Source: Caldilineaceae bacterium (GTDB taxonomy: Bacteria; Chloroflexota; Anaerolineae; Caldilineales; Caldilineaceae). Taken from it: DNA of 19,668 nt. The first letter of the stretch is position 1, and each line of letters starts with the position of its first letter. Below, one piece after another: positions 11,105-19,407 of this stretch. The notes under the pieces are model-generated. The model ran no database searches. It saw nothing but the letters and a program-made list of their open reading frames with translations, and was not told the origin of the DNA. The stretch spans positions 1 to 19,668 of the forward strand of contig JACSRH010000131.1 in assembly GCA_014879855.1 (NCBI GenBank). The letters run 5' to 3'. The translations under genes and the position numbers were made by a program.

Positions 11105-11533
11105 TGGAACGATGATTTCTATCGCTTGGTCCCCGCCGGCGACAGTGGAGATTGGAATACGCTGATCCAGCGTAGCGAGCTTGCCACCGTGGCTCACAGC
11201 CAATCCCAGTAAATAAATATCAGTCAGATGGTTGTGTGTGAAGGCAACGTCTGGCGCCAACAGATCGCACAGGGTGACATCGTCCGCCCAGAAGGTATGG
11301 CCGGGGTGAGCGCATAATTGGCGTAGTAGGCCCAACACCACGGCGCTTTCGCCCGGACGATTTGGGTATTGCGGATGACTGGCGATGCGCACAAAGCCGT
11401 TCTCGATGAGCGGGCAGGTAGCCCAAACATGCCGACCGGTCGCAGCAAACCACCGATGCGTCACATTGTGGTGAACGTGCATCGGATCGACTAATGCCAG
11501 CATGAGATTGATATCGAGCAGATAGCAGGTCAC
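11102..11533 (-). CDS. vapC: VapC-like PIN-domain toxin ribonuclease
   Basis: PIN-domain endoribonuclease of 143 residues, the toxin half of a type II toxin-antitoxin pair. The metal-binding acidic residues are all visible: D7 in YLLDIN, E44 in PLIENGFVRI, D105 in HLTDIYLLGLA and D123 in LATLDQR. The layout (WATCPLIENGFVRI, HGGKLATLD) matches the Mycobacterium-type PIN subfamily. The start is GTG at 11533, overlapping the antitoxin stop in a four-base GTGA arrangement, so translation is coupled. All catalytic residues remain, so the toxin appears functional. It lies next to a decayed higBA pair on the other strand. Confidence 0.92.
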   Translation of the reverse strand: MTCYLLDINLMLALVDPMHVHHNVTHRWFAATGRHVWATCPLIENGFVRIASHPQYPNRPGESAVVLGLLRQLCAHPGHTFWADDVTLCDLLAPDVAFTHNHLTDIYLLGLAVSHGGKLATLDQRIPISTVAGGDQAIEIIVP

Positions 11534-11757
11534 GCCGCTTCATCTCGCAACTGATTGACCAACTCCAGGGTTACGACGCCAGCCGTAGACTGCACCGGAA
11601 AGAGAGGCACCCCGTTGCGCCTGGGGGACTCAGGAACATGTGTGAGCGCTTGGCGCGCCAATTCGGAGAGCGCCTTGCCGATCGATATTTTTTCGCGCGC
11701 GGCTCGTTCCTTCGCTGCCAATAAAATATCCTCATCAATATCCAACGTGGTGCGCAT
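11530..11757 (-). CDS. vapB: VapB-like ribbon-helix-helix antitoxin
   Basis: Small DNA-binding antitoxin of 75 residues. The N-terminal MRTTLDIDEDILLAAKERAA followed by SIGKALSELARQAL is a ribbon-helix-helix domain. The C-terminal tail (FPVQSTAGVVTLELVNQLRDE) should wrap the VapC toxin. I choose ATG at 11757, where GGAG lies seven bases upstream, over the start at 11793, which would add twelve residues ahead of the beta strand. It overlaps vapC by four bases, antitoxin first, as usual for vapBC; RHH antitoxins normally repress their own promoter. Confidence 0.9.
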   Translation of the reverse strand: MRTTLDIDEDILLAAKERAAREKISIGKALSELARQALTHVPESPRRNGVPLFPVQSTAGVVTLELVNQLRDEAA

Positions 11758-11906
11758 TATGATCTCCGAACAAATGCACGCTATCCAACCCATCCAGCTC
11801 GATGCTATCTCATCACTAAAATGATGTCAAGGCATCAACATTATTTGAGTGTGTTCCGTCAATAGACTGCATTGACAACTGTCACGTGACCCATTGCAAT
11901 TCGGCT
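11758..11906. promoter_or_regulatory. Divergent control region between vapBC and the higBA remnant
   Basis: An inverted repeat GTCAAT (11858-11863) N7 ATTGAC (11871-11876) is a possible antitoxin operator. TTGACA at 11872-11877 with TGCAAT at 11895-11900 (17-base spacing) could be the old higBA promoter. No convincing vapB promoter was identified. Confidence 0.35.
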
Positions 11907-12063
11907 ATGATCAAGCCATTTGCCGACAAAGAGATACAGCAGCTTTTTGTCGGCGGCAAATCAAAACGCTTCCCCCTGATCGTACCGGGCCGATCAGGGG
12001 CGTATCTGCTTTCGATTCATCGACGGCGATGCTTACGATGTCGAGAGCACTGACTACCATTGA
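11907..12063 (+). pseudogene. higB: Decayed HigB/RelE-like toxin with internal deletion
   Basis: From ATG 11907 the frame reads MIKPFADKEIQQLFVGGKSK followed by RFP, the typical N-terminus of a HigB toxin. The typical C-terminus, DQGRICFRFIDGDAYDV then ESTDYH and TGA (12061-12063), appears from 11992 in a different frame. A HigB protein is about 90 residues, so roughly 45-50 codons of the centre are missing and the remaining ends are out of frame. The junction lies inside a perfect ten-base inverted repeat (11973-11982 / 11991-12000). The catalytic core is gone, so the toxin should be inactive. Identification rests on remembered family sequence; the match at both ends and the adjacent higA remnant make it convincing. 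Confidence 0.82.
11973..12000. repeat. Ten-base inverted repeat at the higB deletion junction
   Basis: CCCCTGATCG (11973-11982) and CGATCAGGGG (11991-12000) are perfect reverse complements around an eight-base loop. It sits exactly where the N- and C-terminal remnants of the toxin meet, so it may have formed by, or promoted, the deletion. Confidence 0.75.
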
Positions 12064-12074
12064 GAGGAGCAACC

Positions 12075-12391
12075 ATATCGATCACAAACGCCGAACCACG
12101 TCAGATCCCGCCGACCCATCCGGGGGAGATGTTGCGTGAGGATTTCTGCCCGACTACAAATTGACTGGCAGTGGACTGGCGACAGCCCTGGGAGTCTCGC
12201 GCCAGACAATCTATGAATTGCTGCAGGAACAGCGTGCGGTTTCCCCGCTGATGGCGCTGCGTCTGTCGCGTTTGTTTGGCAACTCACCAAGCTTTTGGCT
12301 CAACGCACAACAAGCACGCGATCTTTGGGAAACCGAACGCAACGCAGAAGAAGAGTTGGCGCGCATTCAACCGCTTCCTTCTGCACGGTGA
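12075..12391 (+). pseudogene. higA: Decayed HigA-like HTH antitoxin (lost start codon and one-base frameshift)
   Basis: A ribosome site GAGAGGAG (12062-12069) precedes ATA (12075-12077), where family members have ATG followed by an ITNAEP-like sequence. The frame gives ITNAEPRQIPPTHPGEMLRE then DF up to 12146. After that one base is missing and the reading moves to the frame that yields PDYKLTGSGLATALGVSRQT and onward, ending at TGA 12389-12391. The second part has an intact Cro/CI-type helix-turn-helix (GLATALGVSRQTIYELL) and the NSPSFWLNAQQARDLW motif typical of HigA/VapI antitoxins. Restoring one base near 12146 would give about 105 residues, the normal size. A 76-residue fragment from TTG 12161 could still be made but lacks the N-terminal arm. 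Confidence 0.83.
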
Positions 12392-12397
12392 ACGCTT

Positions 12398-13837
12398 TTA
12401 CCTTGCACAGCGATTGCGCCAATCCTTCAGCACCGTCTGCGCCGCATAGTAGCCGCACATGCCATGCACGCCGCCCCCCGGCGGCGTCGATGACGAACAG
12501 AGGTAAATCCCCTTGGCGGGCGTGCGATAAGGCGTCAGGCTCAGGCTGGGGCGCGTGAAGTGCTGCAAAAGATCCTGCACACCGCCGTTGATGTCGCCGC
12601 CCACGTAGTTGGCGTTGTAGAGCTCCATTTCCGCGGCGTGACGGGTGGCACGCGCCAGGATGCGTTCGCCAAAGCCCGGCGCAAAGCGCTCCACCTGGCG
12701 CTCGATGGCCGCGGTCATATCCACGGTGGAGCCGTTGGGCGCGTGGCAGTAGGCCCAAGCTACCTGCTTGCCCGCCGGCGCGCGCGTCAGGTCGAAGCGG
12801 CTCTGCTGCGCCAGCAGCACAAAGGGCCGCGCCGGATGCTCGCCGCGCCAGACCGCCCGCTCCGCCGCCGCAATCTCCGCCAGCGTTCCGCCCACATGCA
12901 CGGTGGCCGACTGGTGGCACACCGCCGCTTGCCAGGGGATCGGCCCATCGAGCGCCCAATCGATCTTGAAGACGCCGGGATTGTAGCGAAAGCGTTCGAG
13001 CTGGCGCCGATAGCCGCCTGGCAGACGGTCGCCGGCAATCCGCAACAGCCCCTTAGGCGCGGCGTCGAAAAGATAGGCGTGCGCCGGAGGCAGGTCGGCC
13101 AGGTCGTTCACTTCCCAGCCGCAGACCACGTCGCCGCCGAGGGATTGTAAATAACGCACCAGCGCGTCGGCGATTGCCTGCGAGCCGCCTTTTGCGACCG
13201 GCCAGCCCACGGTCTGCGCCAGCATCGCCAGCAACAGGCCAACCGCTGCGGTGGGCGAGGACTCCAGCGGCAGCACCGCGTGGCCGGCCATGCCCGCAAA
13301 AACCGCACGGGCGCGCTCGCCTTGCCAGAGTGTTTTGGCCAGCAAGGCAGCCGGCGCAGCCAGTGGCAGCGCATAGGCCCCAAAGAGCAGCGGGTGGCGC
13401 GGAAAATGAAACGGCGCCAGCAGGTCGTCGATGATCTTTTCCCAGTTTGCAACCAGCGCGCCAAAAAGCCGCCGCCACATGGCGCCGTCTTTACCCAAAT
13501 CCGCGGCAGTTTCGTCCAACGAGCGCGTCACTGCCACCGCGTCGCCGTTCTCCAGCGGATGCGCCAGCGACACGGGTGGCAGGATCCACTCCAGGCCATA
13601 ATCGGCCAGGGGCAGGCCACGCAGGAAGGGGGAAGCCAGCCCCAGCGGGTGAATCGCCGCGCAGATGTCATGCTTGAAACCGGGCAGCGTTACCGCTTGC
13701 GTGCGCATACCGCCGCCCGGCGTCGCTTTGGCCTCCACCACCAGCACCGCGTAGCCGGCCTGCGCCAGCGTGATCGCCGCGGCCAGCCCGTTGGGGCCGG
13801 AGCCAATCACTATCGCATCATAGCTCACGTGGAGCAT
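12398..13837 (-). CDS. Phytoene-dehydrogenase-like FAD-dependent oxidoreductase
   Basis: Flavoprotein of 479 residues. The N-terminal Rossmann motif is YDAIVIGSGPNGLAAA (6-21), with the adenosine-binding acidic end VVEA (33-36) and GGGMRTQ (41-47). The C-terminal FAD region is KGIYLCSSSTPPGGGVHGMCGYYAA. ANYVGGDINGGVQDL is characteristic of the CrtI/PYROXD2-like branch. These enzymes desaturate or isomerise polyprenoid-type substrates, but no carotenoid gene is nearby and the substrate is unknown. ATG 13837 has AAAGGG directly abutting it; GTG at 13828, three codons in, would have better ribosome-site spacing. It converges with the higA remnant (six bases apart) and diverges from the CUT1 operon. 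Confidence 0.9.
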   Translation of the reverse strand: MLHVSYDAIVIGSGPNGLAAAITLAQAGYAVLVVEAKATPGGGMRTQAVTLPGFKHDICAAIHPLGLASPFLRGLPLADYGLEWILPPVSLAHPLENGDAVAVTRSLDETAADLGKDGAMWRRLFGALVANWEKIIDDLLAPFHFPRHPLLFGAYALPLAAPAALLAKTLWQGERARAVFAGMAGHAVLPLESSPTAAVGLLLAMLAQTVGWPVAKGGSQAIADALVRYLQSLGGDVVCGWEVNDLADLPPAHAYLFDAAPKGLLRIAGDRLPGGYRRQLERFRYNPGVFKIDWALDGPIPWQAAVCHQSATVHVGGTLAEIAAAERAVWRGEHPARPFVLLAQQSRFDLTRAPAGKQVAWAYCHAPNGSTVDMTAAIERQVERFAPGFGERILARATRHAAEMELYNANYVGGDINGGVQDLLQHFTRPSLSLTPYRTPAKGIYLCSSSTPPGGGVHGMCGYYAAQTVLKDWRNRCAR

Positions 13838-14040
13838 CCCTTTCGCTATAGCGCCATCGATCGTACAGACCGCGCACTGACGCGGTCTGGTTTCACTGTC
13901 AACTGCATCGCGATGTTCTCGTGCAAACCAGCCTTATTATTTCGTGATTGCAGTATAGTTTAGGTTTATGATAGAGTGTAGAGGCCGTAACCAATCTACC
14001 TCAGCAAGCTTCAATCACAGTTAAAAAAGGAGAATGGATT
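13838..14040. promoter_or_regulatory. Divergent region upstream of FAD oxidoreductase and CUT1 operon
   Basis: The region holds a perfect nine-base hairpin (13866-13889, listed separately), AT-rich candidate -10 boxes TATAGT (13954-13959) and TATGAT (13967-13972) without a good -35, and a strong AAGGAG ribosome site eight bases before the ATG at 14041. No LacI-type operator like that at 6883-6922 is visible. Confidence 0.45.
13866..13889. repeat. Nine-base perfect inverted repeat in divergent promoter region
   Basis: CAGACCGCG (13866-13874) and CGCGGTCTG (13881-13889) flank a six-base loop. It could be an operator for either divergent gene or a leader hairpin of the FAD oxidoreductase mRNA; the sequence does not decide. 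Confidence 0.6.
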
Positions 14041-15408
14041 ATGCATCGCTTTCGCTATGCTGCTTTAACCACGATGCTGTTGATCTTTGCCATTCTGCTG
14101 GCAGCTTGTACGACAGTGCCTGCCGCACCGGCGGAGTCAGATGCTGACGCGGTCGCAACTGAAGCGCCAGCCGCCGCGGCTCCGGCCGGGGCCGTCACGG
14201 AACTGCGCATCACTTGGTATGATGACGGCAGCGAAGGTGCGGTTTTGCGCGACCTGCTTGACCGCTTCGAAGCCGACAACCCAGATATCAGGGTCATCAT
14301 CGACACCGTGCCTTACTCCAGCGGCATCCTGGAGACGCTGCCGCTCCAGCTTGAGGCTGGCGAAGGCCCTGATATGGCCCGCGTCACCCAATTGGGTGGA
14401 TTGTCCAAGTATATGCTCGATCTGCGCCCCTACCTTTCCAACCCGGCTTACTGGGACGAGAATTTCGGCCCCTTCTTGGCCTGGATGCAGACCGAAGCCG
14501 ACGGCAATGCCATCCCCGGCTTTATGACGCAGCTTACCGTGACCGGCCCTTTCATTAACCGCACACTCTTCGAGCAGGCAGGCGTGGCCGTGCCCAGCGA
14601 CGCCTCCGACCAAGTGACCTGGCAAGAGTGGGTTGCCGCTGCCCGCGAGGTCGCCGCTGCCACCGACACGTTTGCTCTGGCCATGGATCGCTCCGGCCAC
14701 CGGTTGGCCGGCCCTGCAGTAAGCATGGGCGCCACCTATTTTGATGCTGACGGCAATCCCGCGCTGGTTGGCGATCAGGGCTTCAAAGACATGGCGCAGC
14801 TCATGATCGACTGGCACGCGGACGGCACGATGATCCCGGAAGTGTGGATCGGCTCGGCGGGCAGTTATCAGGCCGCCAACGAACCTTTCGTCAACGGCCA
14901 GCTCGCGATGTACATGTCGGGCAGTTGGCAGATCGGCCAGTTCAACACCAACATTGCCGACGCCTTCGACTGGGAAGCTGTACCCAATCCCTGCGGGCCG
15001 GGTGGCTGCACGGGGATGCCAGGCGGCGCGGCGCTTGTGGCGATCAATACCACCAAGCACCCTGAGGCTGTCGCCCGCGTCATGGAGTATCTGACGAGTG
15101 AAGCCATCATGAACGAGTTCTATGCCCGTACGCTCTTCATTCCTGGCCATCTGGGTCTGGCCGCAAAGGGCATCGAGTTCCAAGCCGAATTGCCGCAGAC
15201 GCTAAAGTCGCTTCAGGTATTTTCGTCTGAGGTAGGCAAACTGGCGCCGCTTGCCTATGATTTGCAGGCGTACAAATACAACACGATTCTCTTCAATGCC
15301 ACCCGCGACCGCCTGACCCAAGTCTTTACCGGCGAACTGACGCTGGACGAGGCGATTCAGAAGATGCAGGAAGATATCGACGCTGGCATCGCGGCTGCTC
15401 AGCAATAG
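14041..15408 (+). CDS. CUT1-type extracellular sugar-binding lipoprotein
   Basis: Family-1 solute-binding protein of 455 residues for a carbohydrate ABC importer, anchored outside the membrane by a lipid. The signal peptide ends in the lipobox LAAC, with the lipidated cysteine at C23, followed by an Ala/Pro-rich linker (about 24-52). The mature domain starts with ELRITWYDDGSE and contains the typical LLDRFEADNPDIRV, LEAGEGPDMARV and MYMSGSWQIGQF segments. ATG 14041 has AAGGAG at optimal spacing. It is the first gene of a plus-strand operon with MalF- and MalG-like permeases downstream. The ligand cannot be read from the sequence. Confidence 0.94.
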   Translation: MHRFRYAALTTMLLIFAILLAACTTVPAAPAESDADAVATEAPAAAAPAGAVTELRITWYDDGSEGAVLRDLLDRFEADNPDIRVIIDTVPYSSGILETLPLQLEAGEGPDMARVTQLGGLSKYMLDLRPYLSNPAYWDENFGPFLAWMQTEADGNAIPGFMTQLTVTGPFINRTLFEQAGVAVPSDASDQVTWQEWVAAAREVAAATDTFALAMDRSGHRLAGPAVSMGATYFDADGNPALVGDQGFKDMAQLMIDWHADGTMIPEVWIGSAGSYQAANEPFVNGQLAMYMSGSWQIGQFNTNIADAFDWEAVPNPCGPGGCTGMPGGAALVAINTTKHPEAVARVMEYLTSEAIMNEFYARTLFIPGHLGLAAKGIEFQAELPQTLKSLQVFSSEVGKLAPLAYDLQAYKYNTILFNATRDRLTQVFTGELTLDEAIQKMQEDIDAGIAAAQQ

Positions 15409-15606
15409 CTCAAGCTGGAAGTCTGATTGCTCAGAAACGGCTCGAACAGTTGTCTTTCGATGCAAAGCCGCAGAGAATCACAGAAAGTCACAGAAAGCCA
15501 CAGAGAGAATGCCCCTCTGCCTTCTCTGTGGCTTTGCATCGAAATAGGCAATTTTCAAGTGGCCGCTCCAAACATTAATACAACCAAACGTTAGCTCGGA
15601 GGCGCA
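15409..15606. other. 198-base gap between binding-protein and MalF-like genes
   Basis: No gene is visible. The gap contains a strong 23-bp-stem inverted repeat (15455-15544, listed separately) and ends with the GGAGG ribosome site of the permease gene. Without a T-tract the hairpin is more likely a processing or attenuation element than a full terminator. Confidence 0.6.
15455..15544. repeat. 23-bp-stem inverted repeat with internal CACAGAAAG repeats
   Basis: Arm 15455-15477 pairs with 15522-15544 over 23 bases with a single G/T position that can wobble in RNA. The 44-base loop carries short direct repeats of the type TCACAGAAAG and CCACAGAGAG. It occupies the same place as the 3664-3727 element in the other transporter operon, just after the binding-protein gene. 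Confidence 0.85.
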
Positions 15607-16650
15607 ATGACGAGAGAACCGCGACAGGCGTTCACGTTGCCACCGGAACGCGTCACCCTGGGCGCACGCCTCGGCCACTTCTTCTATATGATTTATGCCG
15701 GACTGATGAGCGTGATCGGCTGGGTCGCCGAGCCCTTGCAGCGCTGGGTCAGCATGAAGAATATGGCTTATTTCTTCGTCCTGCCCAATCTGATCATTTT
15801 TGGTGTATTTGTTCTGTTTCCGATGTTGCTCAACATTTATTATGCCTTCACAGGGGGCACGGCGCTTTTCCCACAGGATCGTCCCTTTGTCGGCGGGCAG
15901 AATTTCCAGCAGATCTTCAGTTGCACCAATTTTCTGGACCCCAATTCCTGTCGCGAAGATCGCTTCTGGCGCGGCCTCTACAACACCGTCTTCTATGTCA
16001 TTTTCCAGGTGGGCGGCATGGTGGCGCTCTCGATGCTCACGGCCGTGGTGCTCAACCGCTCGATCCGCGGCCGCGGCTTTTTTCGCAGCGTTTTCTTTTA
16101 TCCCGTGCTGCTATCGCCGGTGGTGATCGCGTTGATCTGGAAGTGGATTCTGCAGCGCGATGGACTGCTCAATGCGTTGCTGGTCACTTTGGGCATGGAG
16201 CGCGTCGTCTTCTTTCTCAACGCCAACTGGGCGGTCTTCTGGGTGATCTTCATCAGTATTTGGGCGCAGATGGGTTTTTACACCTTGATCTTGCTGGCTG
16301 GCTTACAGTCGATCCCGCATGACATGTACGAGGCCGCGGACATGGACGGCGCTAGCCGGCTGCAAAGCTTCCGCGGCATCACCTTGCCGCTGCTCATGCC
16401 GACGCTGCTCGTGGTGCTGGTGCTCTCCGTCATTCGCGCCGTGCAGGTCTTCGATCAGGTGTGGGTGCTCACGGGCGGCGGCCCCGGCACGGCGACGGTT
16501 TATGTCGTCCAGTACATTTACGAGACTGCCTTTGCCAACCAGATTCAACAGTTTGGGCTGGCGTCGGCGGCGTCGGTGATCCTGGGGCTGATCCTGCTTG
16601 TCCTGACGCTCTTCCAACTCAGGCTGGGACGGCAGTCGGATATTGCGTGA
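15607..16650 (+). CDS. MalF-like carbohydrate ABC transporter permease
   Basis: Inner-membrane permease of 347 residues. A cytoplasmic N-terminal stretch of about 50 residues precedes the first clear membrane helix (NMAYFFVLPNLIIFGVFVLF). Five more hydrophobic segments follow. The EAA loop that contacts the ATPase lies at about 241-265 (YEAADMDGASRLQSFRGITL), and the family-typical FDQVWVLTGGGPG follows. The start is ATG 15607 with GGAGG five bases upstream. It should pair with the MalG-like permease in one importer. A hairpin repeat separates it from the binding-protein gene. Confidence 0.94.
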   Translation: MTREPRQAFTLPPERVTLGARLGHFFYMIYAGLMSVIGWVAEPLQRWVSMKNMAYFFVLPNLIIFGVFVLFPMLLNIYYAFTGGTALFPQDRPFVGGQNFQQIFSCTNFLDPNSCREDRFWRGLYNTVFYVIFQVGGMVALSMLTAVVLNRSIRGRGFFRSVFFYPVLLSPVVIALIWKWILQRDGLLNALLVTLGMERVVFFLNANWAVFWVIFISIWAQMGFYTLILLAGLQSIPHDMYEAADMDGASRLQSFRGITLPLLMPTLLVVLVLSVIRAVQVFDQVWVLTGGGPGTATVYVVQYIYETAFANQIQQFGLASAASVILGLILLVLTLFQLRLGRQSDIA

Positions 16651-16658
16651 TGCATAAA

Positions 16659-16691
16659 ACGTAATGCGCATTTACATGTCACGCATTACGT
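16659..16691. repeat. Ten-base inverted repeat between MalF- and MalG-like genes
   Basis: ACGTAATGCG (16659-16668) and CGCATTACGT (16682-16691) are perfect reverse complements around a 13-base loop. It lies in the 67-base gap between the MalF-like stop and the preferred MalG-like start. Reading it as coding would give the N-terminus MRIYMSRITSR, which I consider spurious. Confidence 0.75.
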
Positions 16692-16717
16692 CTCGTTTAT
16701 TTCATGAGGGGGTGGGC

Positions 16718-17770
16718 ATGGCGGGTGTTGGCGAATTTCTCATACGCAGCCGCGGGCGGGGGCGGTTCGATTGGAGTGACATTTTTACCTATCTTTACCT
16801 GCTGCTCGGTACGCTCATTATGTTTCTGCCGGTGCTGTGGCTTGTACTTTCATCATTCAAGACGCAGGCCGGTTTGCTGCGTTTTCCCCCCGATCTCCTG
16901 CCCTATGATCAGCGCACAGTCAGCGTGGAAGGCTACGACAAGCCTTTGCCGCTTTACGACGTGACCATGCCCGACGGCACGGTGCGTCAGCTTGCCCAGG
17001 TGCGCCGCGTGGGGCTCGAAGGCCAAATGGTCGATCCCGCTGCTCCAGGTGAGGTGATCAAAGTGGGCATCGGCGACCGCACCGAAGTGCGCGAACTGCG
17101 GCTGGCTTGGGAGAACTACACCGATCCGCTGGAACGTTTTAACTTTCTGGTCTACCTGCGCAACAGCATTGTCGTAACCGTTGCGGCCACGATCATTACA
17201 CTGCTCATCAACAGCATGGCTGGATTTGCACTGGCGAAATATCAATTCCGCGGCAGCGACGTGATTTTTGTGATCATTATCAGCACGCTGATGATCCCAA
17301 TTTCTGTGATTCTGGTGCCTGTCTTTTTGGTGATCACCGGCATTGGCTGGAACAACAACCTGCTGGGCGTCATCATTCCCGGCGCGGCCACACCGACCGG
17401 CGTCTTTCTGTTGCGTCAGTACATGCTCACGATCCCCGACGAGTTGCTCGACTCGGCGCGCATCGATGGCGCGTCGGAGTGGCGCGTCTACTGGCAGCTC
17501 GTCATGCCGCTGTCGGCGCCGGCGCTGGCGGTGCTGGCGATCTTTTCTGTGATGTGGCGCTGGAACGATTTCCTCTGGCCGCTGATCGTGCTCAGCCGCA
17601 GCGAACTATTTACGTTGCAGGTGGGGCTGGCCTCGTTTCAGGGCGAACTGAACACCCAATGGCATTATGTGCTGGCGATGACGGTGATGACGTTGCTGCC
17701 GATCACGCTGGTCTTTGCGCTCTTGCAGCGCTTCATTACAACCGGGATTGCGACGACGGGGATGAAGTAA
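16718..17770 (+). CDS. MalG-like carbohydrate ABC transporter permease with extended external loop
   Basis: Inner-membrane permease of 350 residues from ATG 16718, longer than the usual 270-300. I prefer this start because GAGGGGG lies just upstream; earlier in-frame ATGs at 16664 and 16676 fall in or next to an inverted repeat. The first membrane helix (TYLYLLLGTLIMFLPVLWLVL) and the SSFKTQAGLLRFPPDLLP motif are standard. Between them and YLRNSIVVTVAATIITLL lies an extra hydrophilic domain of about 60 residues (about 68-130: VEGYDKPLPLYDVTMPDGTV onward). The EAA loop is at about 242-265 (ELLDSARIDGASEWRVYWQL). No ATPase gene follows, so this importer must use one encoded elsewhere. Confidence 0.92.
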   Translation: MAGVGEFLIRSRGRGRFDWSDIFTYLYLLLGTLIMFLPVLWLVLSSFKTQAGLLRFPPDLLPYDQRTVSVEGYDKPLPLYDVTMPDGTVRQLAQVRRVGLEGQMVDPAAPGEVIKVGIGDRTEVRELRLAWENYTDPLERFNFLVYLRNSIVVTVAATIITLLINSMAGFALAKYQFRGSDVIFVIIISTLMIPISVILVPVFLVITGIGWNNNLLGVIIPGAATPTGVFLLRQYMLTIPDELLDSARIDGASEWRVYWQLVMPLSAPALAVLAIFSVMWRWNDFLWPLIVLSRSELFTLQVGLASFQGELNTQWHYVLAMTVMTLLPITLVFALLQRFITTGIATTGMK

Positions 17771-17824
17771 CCGGCGGCGCGGTGTGTGCCGTGGACGCGT
17801 CCAGGTGTGACTGACGGCGGCTCT

Positions 17825-19258
<1,434 letters not shown>

Positions 19259-19394
19259 GTTTTCTCCTCCCCGTGCTGTGATTGGCACAACGGGTGAGGT
19301 TACACGAAGAAGCCGGGTTCGGCAATTTCAGCCAATAAATTGTCAAAATCAGCCTGTGGCTGAAGCGACATCGTCACAGCACTCGATACTCTGG

Positions 19395-19400
19395 TATACT
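19395..19400 (+). promoter_or_regulatory. -10 box candidate for a near-leaderless transcript
   Basis: TATACT ends seven bases before the ATG at 19408, so a start point at the usual distance would coincide with the start codon. There is no ribosome site between them and only a weak -35 (CGTCAC, 19372-19377). This fits a leaderless mRNA. Confidence 0.35.
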
Positions 19401-19407
19401 TGCTCGC

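Noticed and set aside
11881..11890. GTCACGTGAC palindrome as antitoxin operator
   Set aside because: Ten-base palindrome without flanking symmetry or a second copy; the GTCAAT/ATTGAC repeat just upstream is a better but still weak candidate.
12075..12391. Programmed frameshift in higA
   Set aside because: No slippery heptamer or stimulator is seen, the start codon is also lost and the partner toxin is deleted, so simple decay explains it better.
14137..15183. Minus-strand ORF of 348 codons opposite the CUT1 binding protein
   Set aside because: Antisense shadow; composition rich in His/Arg/Gly without domain signals, while the plus strand is clearly a binding lipoprotein.
16664..16717. N-terminal extension of the MalG-like permease from ATG 16664
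   Set aside because: The extension overlaps the ACGTAATGCG inverted repeat and lacks a ribosome site, while ATG 16718 has GAGGGGG upstream.
17792..17803. TGGACGCGTCCA palindrome between convergent MalG-like and dehydrogenase genes
   Set aside because: Only 12 bp with no loop and no T-tract; too short to call a terminator or operator.
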